Source of the DNA: CAYVWB01 sp964455395
GTDB taxonomy: Bacteria; Desulfobacterota; Desulfovibrionia; Desulfovibrionales; Desulfovibrionaceae
Direction of reading: 5' to 3'
NCBI GenBank assembly: GCA_964455395.1
Contig: CAYVWB010000015.1
Location: 10,140 to 74,139 of the forward strand
Length of the DNA stretch: 64,000 bases
In this document: positions 18,057 through 26,072 of the stretch, one piece after another
Layout: every line of letters begins with the position of its first letter
How positions within the stretch are numbered: position 1 is the first letter of the stretch
Program-made: the position numbers and the translations under genes
Notes under the pieces: generated by a model
What the model saw: the letters and a program-made list of their open reading frames with translations, nothing else
What the model was told of the DNA's origin: nothing
The model's database searches: none

Positions 18057-19265
18057 ATGCACAGACTGAACACCGCCGCGCCCGTCTCCGGCGTACTGAA
18101 GGAGCCGCCCCAGCCCAAGATGGTGCGCATCCCCTACTCCTCCCGGCTCAAGCCTGTCGTCAAGAAGAAAGCGGAAGTGAAGAAAGGAGACGTCATTGCG
18201 GAGAGCCGGACGAGCAAGCCCTATGGCGAAGGCTACGCTCACGCCACCATCTGTGGCGAAGTCTTCGAAGTGCACAAGGATTACATCCTCATCCGCAGCG
18301 CGCCGCCGCCGCCTCCCGGCGAAGAGGAACAGGAGACGACGCCCACCATCCCGGATTGCGACACCGTGGAGCTCTCCGACCTCAAGATATTGCGCGACGA
18401 CGAACTGGCGCGGACGTTGCTGGAATTCGGCATCGACACGGACCGCTTCGACCCCTCGCACACCCTCGTCATCAACGGGCTGAACCCGGAGCCCGGCGTC
18501 ACCATCTCCGAAGAGGTCCTGCACCAGTTCAAGCACACTCTGGAGGTGGGGCTGGATCTGCTCCAACGCGCCATCGGCCCCGGAATGGTCTACCTCGTGG
18601 TCCCGGAAGGCAAAGGCTACGGCCTGCACGGCTGCACGGTGGTGGAGTCCAAGTCCCACTACCCCGGCGTGCTGGATCCTCTGGTGGTGAAACAGGTGAT
18701 GAACGCGGAGTTCCCAGCCGACGTGGACGTGGTCTCCGTCTCGGATTTGTGGCGGGTGGGCCGTGTGGGCGAGACGGGTCTGCCCCTGCTGGAGGCTCTG
18801 TTGACCGTGAACGGCGAAGTGTGGCGCGTCCCCACAGGCATCCCCGTGGAGGAGCTGCTGGAAGCCGCCGGCGTCTCGTACGCCGCCGGCGATCTGGTGA
18901 TTCTGGATGGCCCCATGCGCGGCGAAGCCATCCACGATTTGAGCCGCGGCGTCCCGGAGAACTGCACGGGTCTCACCGTCATCCCCGCGGGGAGCTATCC
19001 GCCCCCTGTGGACAACCCCTGCGTCAGCTGTGGGGAGTGCGTGCTGGCTTGCCCTGCGCGCATCCAGCCGGGTCTGCTTTCGCGTTACGTGGAGTTCAAG
19101 CAGTTCGAGGAAACGCGGCGGCGCCACATCAATGCGTGTCTGGAATGCGGCATGTGCGCGTACGTGTGTCCGGCCAACCGCCCCATGCTGCAGTACCTGC
19201 GTCTGGCCAAGAGCGAGCTGAAAGCCGCGGACGAATTCGTGGCCACGTGCCGCCTGCAAGACTGA
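18057..19265 (+). CDS. rnfC: Rnf complex subunit RnfC, divergent
   Basis: 402 residues, shorter than enterobacterial RsxC (over 700). A barrel-sandwich domain near the N-terminus (KKGDVIAESR) leads to a SLBB-like part (VNGEVWRVPTGIPVEELLEAAG, LDGPMRG) and two ferredoxin motifs CVSCGECVLACP and CLECGMCAYVCP. The canonical GGAGFPT loop that binds NADH and FMN is absent; the region before VINGLNPEPGV reads ILRDDELARTLLEFGIDTDR, and the ECEPY motif is NPEPG. It normally is the cytosolic NADH-facing subunit; here it probably is not. AAAGGGA lies six bases before the ATG. Confidence 0.92.
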   Translation: MHRLNTAAPVSGVLKEPPQPKMVRIPYSSRLKPVVKKKAEVKKGDVIAESRTSKPYGEGYAHATICGEVFEVHKDYILIRSAPPPPPGEEEQETTPTIPDCDTVELSDLKILRDDELARTLLEFGIDTDRFDPSHTLVINGLNPEPGVTISEEVLHQFKHTLEVGLDLLQRAIGPGMVYLVVPEGKGYGLHGCTVVESKSHYPGVLDPLVVKQVMNAEFPADVDVVSVSDLWRVGRVGETGLPLLEALLTVNGEVWRVPTGIPVEELLEAAGVSYAAGDLVILDGPMRGEAIHDLSRGVPENCTGLTVIPAGSYPPPVDNPCVSCGECVLACPARIQPGLLSRYVEFKQFEETRRRHINACLECGMCAYVCPANRPMLQYLRLAKSELKAADEFVATCRLQD

Positions 19266-19318
19266 ACAAGGCCCTGCGCGCACGCCCTTCTTACGAACGA
19301 ACAAGGACGGAATACGCC

Positions 19319-20269
19319 ATGACGACAGCCACTTCGCCTGTCCTCAAAGTCACCGCCGCACCGTACCTGCACTGCGGCCGCACCATCCCCAAGGTCATGC
19401 GCGACCACCTCTTCGCGTTGCTGCCGGCAGCGCTGCTGGCCGTCTATTTCTATGGTCTGGACGCCGCCGAAGTCATCGCGTGGGCGGGCTTGGCCGCCGT
19501 GGCTGCGGAAGCGCTCTCCCAGAAGCTCATGGGCCTGCCTTCCACGGCGGACGATTACAGCGCGCTCACTGCCGGCGTGATGTTCGCGTTTCTGCTGCCA
19601 GCCACGGCGCCGGCGTGGATGGTGGCCTTCGGCGCGGCCTCCGGCGTGTTGCTGGGCCGCATGTGCTTCGGGGGCTACGGTTGCAGCCCCGTGTGCGCGC
19701 CGGTGGTGGGCTGGGCTGTGCTGAAAGTCTCCTGGCCGGACTACATGGACATCAACGGCATGCTGCTGCACTGGGACAAGACGCATCCCCTGAGCGAGCT
19801 GAAATACTTCGGACTGGAGGCCGTGCAGGACGTGAGCTACGGCTCCCTGTTTCTGGGCGAACACCTGGGCGCCCTGGGCGCAGCGCAAGCTGGAGCCATC
19901 CTGCTGGGTGGCTTGTTCCTGCTGGCGCGTGGGCATGTTCGGTTGTGGATCCCTGTGGCGTTCCTCGCCGGGGTCTTCCTGACGGGTCAGCTCTACGCGC
20001 TCATCGACCCGCAGTCCCACCCGTCTGCGCTCTTCCACATCCTCACGGGGAGCACGCTCTTCGCGGCGTTCTTCCTCATGCCCTACCCCTCGGCTTCGCC
20101 CATGGGCCGCATTCCCATGGTTCTCTACGGTCTGCTGGGCGGCGCGCTGGTCATCATCATCAGAGCGTACGGAATCTATCCGGACGGCGTCCCCTTCGCA
20201 GTGCTCCTGGCGAGCCTCTTCACCCCGCTCATGGACCTCATCCAACCCCGACCCTTTGGCGGGAGGTAG
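19319..20269 (+). CDS. rnfD: Rnf complex membrane subunit RnfD
   Basis: 316 residues with about nine membrane helices. YLHCGRTIPKVMRDHLFALLPA, the DYSALTAGVMFAFLLPATAP block, GGYGCSPVCAPVVGWAVL and FHILTGSTLFAAFFLMPYPSAS match RnfD/NqrB. The usual flavinylation motif S-G-A-T-P-L in the loop after helix 5 is not seen; the nearest sequence is DKTHPLSELK, which keeps Thr and PL but not the rest. It forms part of the ion- and electron-conducting core. AAGGACGGAA precedes the ATG. It lies 53 bases after rnfC and seven before rnfG. Confidence 0.93.
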   Translation: MTTATSPVLKVTAAPYLHCGRTIPKVMRDHLFALLPAALLAVYFYGLDAAEVIAWAGLAAVAAEALSQKLMGLPSTADDYSALTAGVMFAFLLPATAPAWMVAFGAASGVLLGRMCFGGYGCSPVCAPVVGWAVLKVSWPDYMDINGMLLHWDKTHPLSELKYFGLEAVQDVSYGSLFLGEHLGALGAAQAGAILLGGLFLLARGHVRLWIPVAFLAGVFLTGQLYALIDPQSHPSALFHILTGSTLFAAFFLMPYPSASPMGRIPMVLYGLLGGALVIIIRAYGIYPDGVPFAVLLASLFTPLMDLIQPRPFGGR

Positions 20270-20275
20270 ACAGTC

Positions 20276-20851
20276 ATGATGGAGCTCGTGCGCATGGTCG
20301 TGGTTCTTTCCGTAATCACCGGCGTGGCAGGTCTGGCCCTTTCCGGATTGAAAGCGTGGACCGATCCCATCATCGAGGAGCAAGTGCTCACCTTCGTGCA
20401 AGGCCCAGCTCTGGAGACGCTCTTCGCGGATGCGGAGAACAACCCCATCGCCGAACGCGCCACCCTCTCCGTCGGGGAGGACGCCGGGGAAGTCATCGTC
20501 TTTCCCATCAAGCGTGGCGGTCAGCTTGCCGCCGTGGCCGTGGAAGCCAACGGCAAAGGGTACGGCGGGGCAGTGAACGTGATGGTGGGCTTCAACGTGA
20601 ACAACGACACCCTGGAAGGCATCAGCATCACGACACACAAGGAGACGCCGGGGCTGGGTTCACGCATCGAGGAACCGGGATTCACCCGCCAGTTCGTGGG
20701 GCGCGATATGGAGGTGGCGCTGAAAGCGCAAGACGGCGACATCGACGCCATCGCCGGAGCGACCATGTCCTCCGTGGGCGCTGTGGAAGCGGTGCAGAAC
20801 GCCGCCGAGCACTACCAAGCGCTGAAAGACGAAATCGCCAAGACTTTCTAG
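20276..20851 (+). CDS. rnfG: Rnf complex FMN-binding subunit RnfG
   Basis: 191 residues: one N-terminal membrane helix (residues 6-24) then a periplasmic FMN domain. GISITTHKETPGLGSRIE is the conserved mid-motif and AGATMSS near residue 162 is the flavinylation site, the first Thr being modified by ApbE, which is encoded last in this operon. GGGAGG lies nine bases upstream of the first of two adjacent ATGs. Confidence 0.95.
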   Translation: MMELVRMVVVLSVITGVAGLALSGLKAWTDPIIEEQVLTFVQGPALETLFADAENNPIAERATLSVGEDAGEVIVFPIKRGGQLAAVAVEANGKGYGGAVNVMVGFNVNNDTLEGISITTHKETPGLGSRIEEPGFTRQFVGRDMEVALKAQDGDIDAIAGATMSSVGAVEAVQNAAEHYQALKDEIAKTF

Positions 20852-20882
20852 CCCCCTTGAACGACACTCCCGAGGAGACGCC

Positions 20883-21593
20883 ATGGCTCGCATGATGAAG
20901 GAATTCACCAAAGGTTTGTGGAACGAGCTGCCGCCGTTTCGTCTGGTGCTGGGCTTGTGTCCCGTGCTGGCGGTCACCACCACAGCCAACAACGGTCTGG
21001 GCATGGGCGCCGCCGTCATATTCGTGCTGACGCTCTCCAACGTGATCATCTCGCTGGTGCGCAACCTCATCCCGAAGAAGGTGCGCATCGCATGCTTCAT
21101 CGCCATCGCAGCATCGCTGGTGGTCTCCGTGGAGATGCTCATGCAAGCCTTCTCCTACCCGCTGTACCAGCAACTGGGCATCTTCGTGCCGCTCATCGTG
21201 GTCAACTGTCTCATCCTGGGCCGCGCGGAAGCCTTCGCCGGCAAGAACCCCGTGCACCTCGCGCTGGCGGACGGCCTTGGCATGGGCATCGGCTTCACCC
21301 TCTCGCTGACGTTTCTGGGAGCCATTCGTGAAGTCTTCGGCTACGGCACGCTGTTTGGCGCCGACGTCATGGGAGCGGACTTCAAGCCCTTCTACTTCAT
21401 GGTGCAAGCGCCGGGGGCTTTCATCGGTCTGGGCGTCATCCTGGCGACGATGAACTTCCTGACGGCGTGGCAGAACAAGCGCAAGGGCATGGCTGTGAAC
21501 CCGGGTCTGGACGCGGGCTGCCGCGGATGCAGCACCTGCCGGAAACTGGAAGAGATCACTGCGCAAAAGAGCGCTGAAAAGGCCAAGAGGTAA
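20883..21593 (+). CDS. rnfE: Rnf complex membrane subunit RnfE
   Basis: 236 residues with six membrane helices. LWNELPPFRLVLGLCPVLAVTTTANNGLGMG is split here as LCPVLAVTTTA and NNGLGMG, the RnfE/NqrD half motif with its membrane cysteine that helps hold a [2Fe-2S] cluster with RnfA. GRAEAFAGKNP and DGLGMGIGFTLSLTFLG are also conserved. The C-terminal tail carries a CRGCSTC cluster of three cysteines, an addition not usual in RnfE. Three bases separate it from rnfA. Confidence 0.95.
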   Translation: MARMMKEFTKGLWNELPPFRLVLGLCPVLAVTTTANNGLGMGAAVIFVLTLSNVIISLVRNLIPKKVRIACFIAIAASLVVSVEMLMQAFSYPLYQQLGIFVPLIVVNCLILGRAEAFAGKNPVHLALADGLGMGIGFTLSLTFLGAIREVFGYGTLFGADVMGADFKPFYFMVQAPGAFIGLGVILATMNFLTAWQNKRKGMAVNPGLDAGCRGCSTCRKLEEITAQKSAEKAKR

Positions 21594-21596
21594 GTC

Positions 21597-22172
21597 ATGG
21601 ACACGTTCCTGCTCTTCATCTCGGCGATTTTCGTCAACAACATCGTGTTGGCGCAATATCTCGGACTGTGTCCGTACATGGGATGCTCCAAGGAAAAGAG
21701 CGTCTCCATCGGCATGGGTGGCGCTGTCATCTTCGTGATGTTCATGGCCACCATCTTTACGTGGTTCATCCAGACGTACATACTCATCCCGTTCGGCCTG
21801 GAATATTTGCAGACCATCGCCTTCATTCTGGTGATCGCCTCGCTGGTGCAGTTCGTGGAGATGTTTTTGAAGAAGGCGCTGCCGCCGTTGTACAAATCCC
21901 TGGGCATCTTCCTGCCGCTCATCACCACCAACTGCGCGGTGTTGGGCGTGGCCATCCTGGTGCAACGCAACGAATACGACTTCAGCACGGCGCTGTTCTA
22001 CGCGTTGGCGTCCGGTCTGGGCTTCATGCTTGCGCTCATCGTGTTGGCTTCCATCCGCGAGAAGCTGCTCATCACCCGTATCCCCCGGGCCATGCAAGGC
22101 GCCGCCATCGGCCTCGTCATGGCGGGCGTCATGTCCCTGGCGTTCATGGCCTTCAAAGGCATGATCGCCTGA
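21597..22172 (+). CDS. rnfA: Rnf complex membrane subunit RnfA
   Basis: 191 residues with six membrane helices, close to the family length. FVNNIVLAQYLGLCPYMGCSK carries the conserved LG-LCP half motif, and FLPLITTNCAVLGVA the second conserved cysteine. It is the inverted-topology partner of RnfE and together they transfer electrons across the membrane. Start follows rnfE closely (stop TAA, then GTCATG). Confidence 0.96.
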   Translation: MDTFLLFISAIFVNNIVLAQYLGLCPYMGCSKEKSVSIGMGGAVIFVMFMATIFTWFIQTYILIPFGLEYLQTIAFILVIASLVQFVEMFLKKALPPLYKSLGIFLPLITTNCAVLGVAILVQRNEYDFSTALFYALASGLGFMLALIVLASIREKLLITRIPRAMQGAAIGLVMAGVMSLAFMAFKGMIA

Positions 22173-22219
22173 TTCCCCACGCTCATGACGTCACGAACAA
22201 GGGACCAGAGAGGTTGCCC

Positions 22220-23104
22220 ATGATCACTGTTTCCGTCATCACGCTTTTCGGCCTGGGGTTTGTGGCCGCGGCGTTGCTGGCCATTTCCTCCCGGGTGCTC
22301 CACGTGGAGGAAGACCCCCGCATCGAGGTGGTGAACGAAGCCTTGCCCGGCGCCAACTGCGGCGGCTGCGGCTACGCCGGCTGCGAGGGCTACGCCGCCG
22401 CCGTGGTGCACAACCCGGAAGTGCCCCCGAACCTTTGCTGCGCAGGGGGGCCGGACGTCTCCACCAACGTGGCCGAACTGACCGGCAAAGCCATGGGCGA
22501 CGCCGAACCCATGGTGGCGTTCCGCCGCTGCACCAAAGTGGAAGGCAACGTGGCGACCAAGTTCGATTATCACGGCTTCCAGAGTTGCCGCGCCGCCGCC
22601 TACGTGCAGGACGGTCCCGACGCGTGCCGCTTCTCCTGCCTTGGCTTTGGCGACTGCGTGGAGGCTTGTCCCTTCGACGCCATGTGGATCGAAGAGCGAC
22701 TCGTGCACATCGATCCTGACAAATGCACCAGCTGCGGAACCTGCATCCGCACCTGCCCCAACGCCATCCTGGAACTGGTGCCGCTCCGCGCGCGCGTCAT
22801 GATCTTCTGCTCCACGCAAGACAAAGCCAAAGCCGTGATGGACGTCTGCAAAGCAGGCTGCATCAACTGCGGCATGTGCATCAAGAAATGTCCAGCCGAC
22901 GCCATCTCCACCCAAGACGGCCGCATCCACATCGACCACAAGACCTGTCTCGCCTACGGCCCCGCTTGCGAGGAAATCTGCGTGGCCAAGTGCCCACGCA
23001 ACATTTTGCGGTGCACCGGTTACGGGCAACCGCCCCTCGCCGTCTCCGACCAGCACACGGCCCAGGCTTCCGAACCGGCCAAGTCCTCTGCATCCGCAAC
23101 GTAA
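22220..23104 (+). CDS. rnfB: Rnf complex ferredoxin subunit RnfB
   Basis: 294 residues. An N-terminal membrane helix is followed by the RnfB Fe-S domain NCGGCGYAGCEGYAAAVV with its fourth Cys near residue 75, then CRFSCLGFGDCVEACP, CTSCGTCIRTCP, CINCGMCIKKCP and an incomplete last motif CLAYGPACEEICVAKCP. It accepts electrons from reduced ferredoxin in the cytosol. The region CSTQDKAKAVMDVCKAGC adds further Cys. AGAGAGG precedes the ATG. The TAA stop overlaps the ATG of apbE (TAATG). Confidence 0.95.
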   Translation: MITVSVITLFGLGFVAAALLAISSRVLHVEEDPRIEVVNEALPGANCGGCGYAGCEGYAAAVVHNPEVPPNLCCAGGPDVSTNVAELTGKAMGDAEPMVAFRRCTKVEGNVATKFDYHGFQSCRAAAYVQDGPDACRFSCLGFGDCVEACPFDAMWIEERLVHIDPDKCTSCGTCIRTCPNAILELVPLRARVMIFCSTQDKAKAVMDVCKAGCINCGMCIKKCPADAISTQDGRIHIDHKTCLAYGPACEEICVAKCPRNILRCTGYGQPPLAVSDQHTAQASEPAKSSASAT

Positions 23105-24144
23105 TGGAGCGCGTCCTCATGCACACCTCGCCCGAGTCCTCCCGCCGTCGCTTCCTGCGCGCCGCCCTCGTGGCTGGCGGCGCAGTCCTCGCGCCCACAC
23201 TGCTGCTGCGCGCTGATGACGCCGACGCCTTTCGCGCAGGCCTCGCCGACGCCAGCGAACGTCGTTTCATGATGGGCTCCATCGTGGGCGTCACCGCCGT
23301 GGCCAGCTCCAAAGCGCACGCGCAGGACGCCGTGGCCGCCGCTTTCGAGGCCATGGCCGCGCTGCTCCCCGTCTTCGACCGCCACGATGACGCCACGGCC
23401 GTGGCTGCGTTGAACCGTCACGGGACCCTCGCCAACCCACCCGCCGAGCTGCTGACCGTGCTGCGCCACAGCCGCGCCCTCAGCCGCCACGTGGAAGGAG
23501 CCTTCGACGTGACCGTGACCCCTGTGGTTGAGCTGCTGCGCGCCACAGCCGGCGTCCCGGATCCCAAAGACCTGCAGAACGCCTTGGCGCTCGTGAACCA
23601 CGCCGATATCCGTCTGGAGGATGACGCCATCCACCTGGGCCGCGCCGGCATGGCCCTCACGCTGGACGGTGTGGCCAAAGGCTTCATCGCAGACGCCGCC
23701 GCCCATGCCCTGGAGCGCGCCGGCGCCCACGGCTTCTGCATCGACGCCGGCGGCGACATCCGCACCGCCGGAACCAAAGCCAACGGCCGGCCCTGGCGCG
23801 TGGCCGTGCAGGACCCGGACAAGCGCGGCCGATATCCCGCCGTGCTCTCCCTCACCAATGCCGCGCTGGCCACCTCCGGCGGCTACGAGATCGCTTTCGA
23901 TGTTGCCGGCCGCGCCACCCACCTGGTGGACCCGCGTTCCGGCCGTTCCCCCGGGCACGTGCGCAGCGTCTCCGTGCAGGCCCCCACGGTAATGGAGGCG
24001 GACTCCCTGGCCACCGCCATGAGCGTGCTGCCCACACGCGAAGCACTCGCCCTGGCGGAAGCCGCTCCTCGCTGTGGTTGCCTCCTCGTCACCACGGCAG
24101 GCGGCGTGGTCGCTTCCAGCCGGTGGGGCCGCGCCGAAGCGTGA
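23104..24144 (+). CDS. apbE: FAD:protein FMN transferase (ApbE) with Tat signal
   Basis: About 346 residues. A twin-arginine signal (SRRRFLRAALVAGGAVLAP) is followed by the ApbE fold: MGSIVGVTAV, RHVEGAFDVTVTPVVELL, LTLDGVAKGFIAD, GFCIDAGGDIRTAG, ALATSGGYE and the C-terminal THLVDPRSGRSPG. It attaches FMN to Thr of RnfG in the periplasm; the Tat signal fits that location. ATG 23104 overlaps the rnfB stop; ATG 23119 has GGAG eight bases before it and may be the true start. It ends the rnf operon. Confidence 0.94.
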   Translation: MERVLMHTSPESSRRRFLRAALVAGGAVLAPTLLLRADDADAFRAGLADASERRFMMGSIVGVTAVASSKAHAQDAVAAAFEAMAALLPVFDRHDDATAVAALNRHGTLANPPAELLTVLRHSRALSRHVEGAFDVTVTPVVELLRATAGVPDPKDLQNALALVNHADIRLEDDAIHLGRAGMALTLDGVAKGFIADAAAHALERAGAHGFCIDAGGDIRTAGTKANGRPWRVAVQDPDKRGRYPAVLSLTNAALATSGGYEIAFDVAGRATHLVDPRSGRSPGHVRSVSVQAPTVMEADSLATAMSVLPTREALALAEAAPRCGCLLVTTAGGVVASSRWGRAEA

Positions 24145-24219
24145 GCAGCGCACGCAGGCCTCGGGCCATCCCCCTGTCGTCTTTCGTCTTCGGGCGGTTT
24201 CAGTTTCAAAGACATGAAA

Positions 24220-24243
24220 AAGCCGGCTCCCGGGAGCCGGCTT
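24220..24243. terminator. Two-way terminator between apbE and a minus-strand small gene
   Basis: A perfect palindrome with 12-bp arms (aagccggctccc). On the minus strand it is followed by a T-run, 40 bases after the stop of the gene at 24283, so it fits a terminator for that gene; it also lies 76 bases after apbE. Confidence 0.8.
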
Positions 24244-24282
24244 CGTGCTTCGTGACGTCGTTTCGGCGTGGTGGCGCCGTCC

Positions 24283-24489
24283 TTACACATCAAGGCAGTT
24301 CTTGAGCAGATCCACCGCGGCCTTGCGGGTGGTTATGCCTTGGCGCGAGTAGGGGCCGTTATTCGTATACGCGAAGATCATGTAGCCGTCGTCTTCCTTC
24401 CAGACGCCGCCAAGCAGCCGCTCGTGAGGGGTACTGATGACCGCCACTTCGCAGTTGCTGGCGCCCTCCGGCTTGAGCACCCATTTCAT
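24283..24489 (-). CDS. Small protein of unknown function
   Basis: 68 residues, MKWVLKPEGASNCEVAVIST at the N-terminus, with a central EDDGYMIFAYTNNGP and a basic C-terminal helix (TTRKAAVDLLKNCLD). Composition looks like a folded small protein with a beta-rich first half. GGAG lies ten bases upstream of the ATG. A terminator follows at 24243-24220. It may be the last gene of the TelA cluster, 277 bases downstream of it. I do not recognise the family. Confidence 0.65.
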   Translation of the reverse strand: MKWVLKPEGASNCEVAVISTPHERLLGGVWKEDDGYMIFAYTNNGPYSRQGITTRKAAVDLLKNCLDV

Positions 24490-24766
24490 GTCGTGCGACT
24501 CCGTGTGTGATGGCGCGGGGACGGGGGATTCGCCGAGCGCCCGTGGCCGCCGGCAAAACGCCGGCGTCCCCAGAGCGTAAGCAGTCCCCGACGGATGTCC
24601 AGCGCTCGGGATCGCTCTCACCCGCATCCCCCCGTCTGCACGCTCGCTCCATCCGCCAGCGGCCGCGGGCCTGGGCTTCAGCCAGTCCCCGAACGTCCAT
24701 GATGTGTCTCCTGCGCCTCACGGCCGCCCCCCGTCACAAGCGGCGGCAAGTGGGGCTGCGGGGGTA

Positions 24767-25972
24767 TCAGAGCGTCTTGCCGGCGGCGCGGACATCCTCC
24801 TGATCCTGCGCCATGCGCTCCAGCTCGGTGGTCATGGCGTTGAGCTGCGCCACGTTCTGCTCCGCGGCCTGGACCATGGCGGCTTCCTTCTGCCCCACCT
24901 CCTCCATGGCGAGCTTGAGGATCTGGTAGCTGCGCAGCAGATCCTCGAAGCGCGCCAGCGGGCGGTTCGCCACGTCGGCCACACGGTCCATGTTTTCGCG
25001 CGCGTCCTCGGCCACGGCCACCATCAGCTTGCCTAGGTAGTCCTGGGTCTGCTCCAAGGCTTCGGCGATCTGCTTCTCGTCCTGCTGCGCCACCTTGAGG
25101 GCCAGGCCATTCTCCAGCACGGGACGGGTGAGATTGACCATGGCCGTGATGGCGTCTGAAAGGTTTTCGTGGTTGTCCAACGTGAGATTCATGGTGACGA
25201 AGAATTGCGAGAACGCATTGGCCGTGACGGCGAGGTTCTGCGCACGACGCATGACCTTGGCTTCGGCGCGAGCCAGACGCTGCGCCAAAGCCGCGTCGCC
25301 TTCAGCTTCGGCTTTCGTCCTGGCGTTCTTGAGGATCTCGTAGACGCGCACCAGCTTGTACCCTTCGGACTTCACCTTGGCCTGCAAGGCCTTGAGGTGG
25401 CGGTAGCGCTCCTCGATCTCGATGGAGTTTTCCAGCAGTCGGTCCTTGCCGGCGTCCAGCGCCATGGTGATGGCGTCCACTTGCGTCTGGACGGACTCGT
25501 ATTTGATGGCGATGTCCGCGAGGATCTTGCCCACGCCGGGCACTTTGCGGAAAAGGCGGCTGAAGAAGCCGGCGTTCTGGCCGCGCTTGATCTGCTCCAG
25601 CGCGGAGTAGGGGTTCATCTCGTCCATGATCTGACGCAAGCGCAAGAGGTCCTCGGGGATGGAGGTGGAGCCTTCGCCGCCGTGCGCCTTCACCTTGTCC
25701 ATGAGGTTGCCGAGACTGGTGCGCAGGAGGCGGAATTCGTCGTTGGCGGCGGTCTGGAAGTTTTCGCTGGAGACGGTGATCTCGCGCATGAGAGCGCGGT
25801 CTTCCGGCGCAGCGAGGATGCGCGTGGCGATGTCGTCTGCGGCGCGCTCCAGTTCGGGTTTCTGCTCGGCCGGCAGGTCCTGTTCCAGAATAGCGGGGAG
25901 GTTTTCCGGCGTCTCCAGCGTGGCCGGGAGGTCGGCGGAAGCGGCGGGCGGCGTCTCGGGGGGGTTGGCCAT
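24767..25972 (-). CDS. TelA-like toxic anion resistance family protein
   Basis: 401 residues, almost wholly helical and soluble. The TelA (PF05816-type) features are the central NPYSALEQIKRGQNAGFFSRLFRKVPGVGKILADIAIKYESVQTQVDAI region (given here as blocks NPYSALEQIKRG and IKYESVQTQVDAI) and the C-terminal ENLSDAITAMVNLTRPVLENG, then a coiled-coil-like ending. The family is linked to tellurite and toxin resistance but its biochemical role is unsettled. It is the last of four same-strand genes, after a solute-binding protein, an XpaC-like protein and a VWA lipoprotein. AGGACACC precedes the ATG. Confidence 0.88.
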   Translation of the reverse strand: MANPPETPPAASADLPATLETPENLPAILEQDLPAEQKPELERAADDIATRILAAPEDRALMREITVSSENFQTAANDEFRLLRTSLGNLMDKVKAHGGEGSTSIPEDLLRLRQIMDEMNPYSALEQIKRGQNAGFFSRLFRKVPGVGKILADIAIKYESVQTQVDAITMALDAGKDRLLENSIEIEERYRHLKALQAKVKSEGYKLVRVYEILKNARTKAEAEGDAALAQRLARAEAKVMRRAQNLAVTANAFSQFFVTMNLTLDNHENLSDAITAMVNLTRPVLENGLALKVAQQDEKQIAEALEQTQDYLGKLMVAVAEDARENMDRVADVANRPLARFEDLLRSYQILKLAMEEVGQKEAAMVQAAEQNVAQLNAMTTELERMAQDQEDVRAAGKTL

Positions 25973-26072
25973 GGCGGTGTCCTCGTGTGTGCAGGGGTGT
26001 GCTGGGTGTTTGAAAGATCGGGGTGACGGGGGATGACGACGCAGTGGCGCAAGCGTGTGCGCCGCGTGGGCC

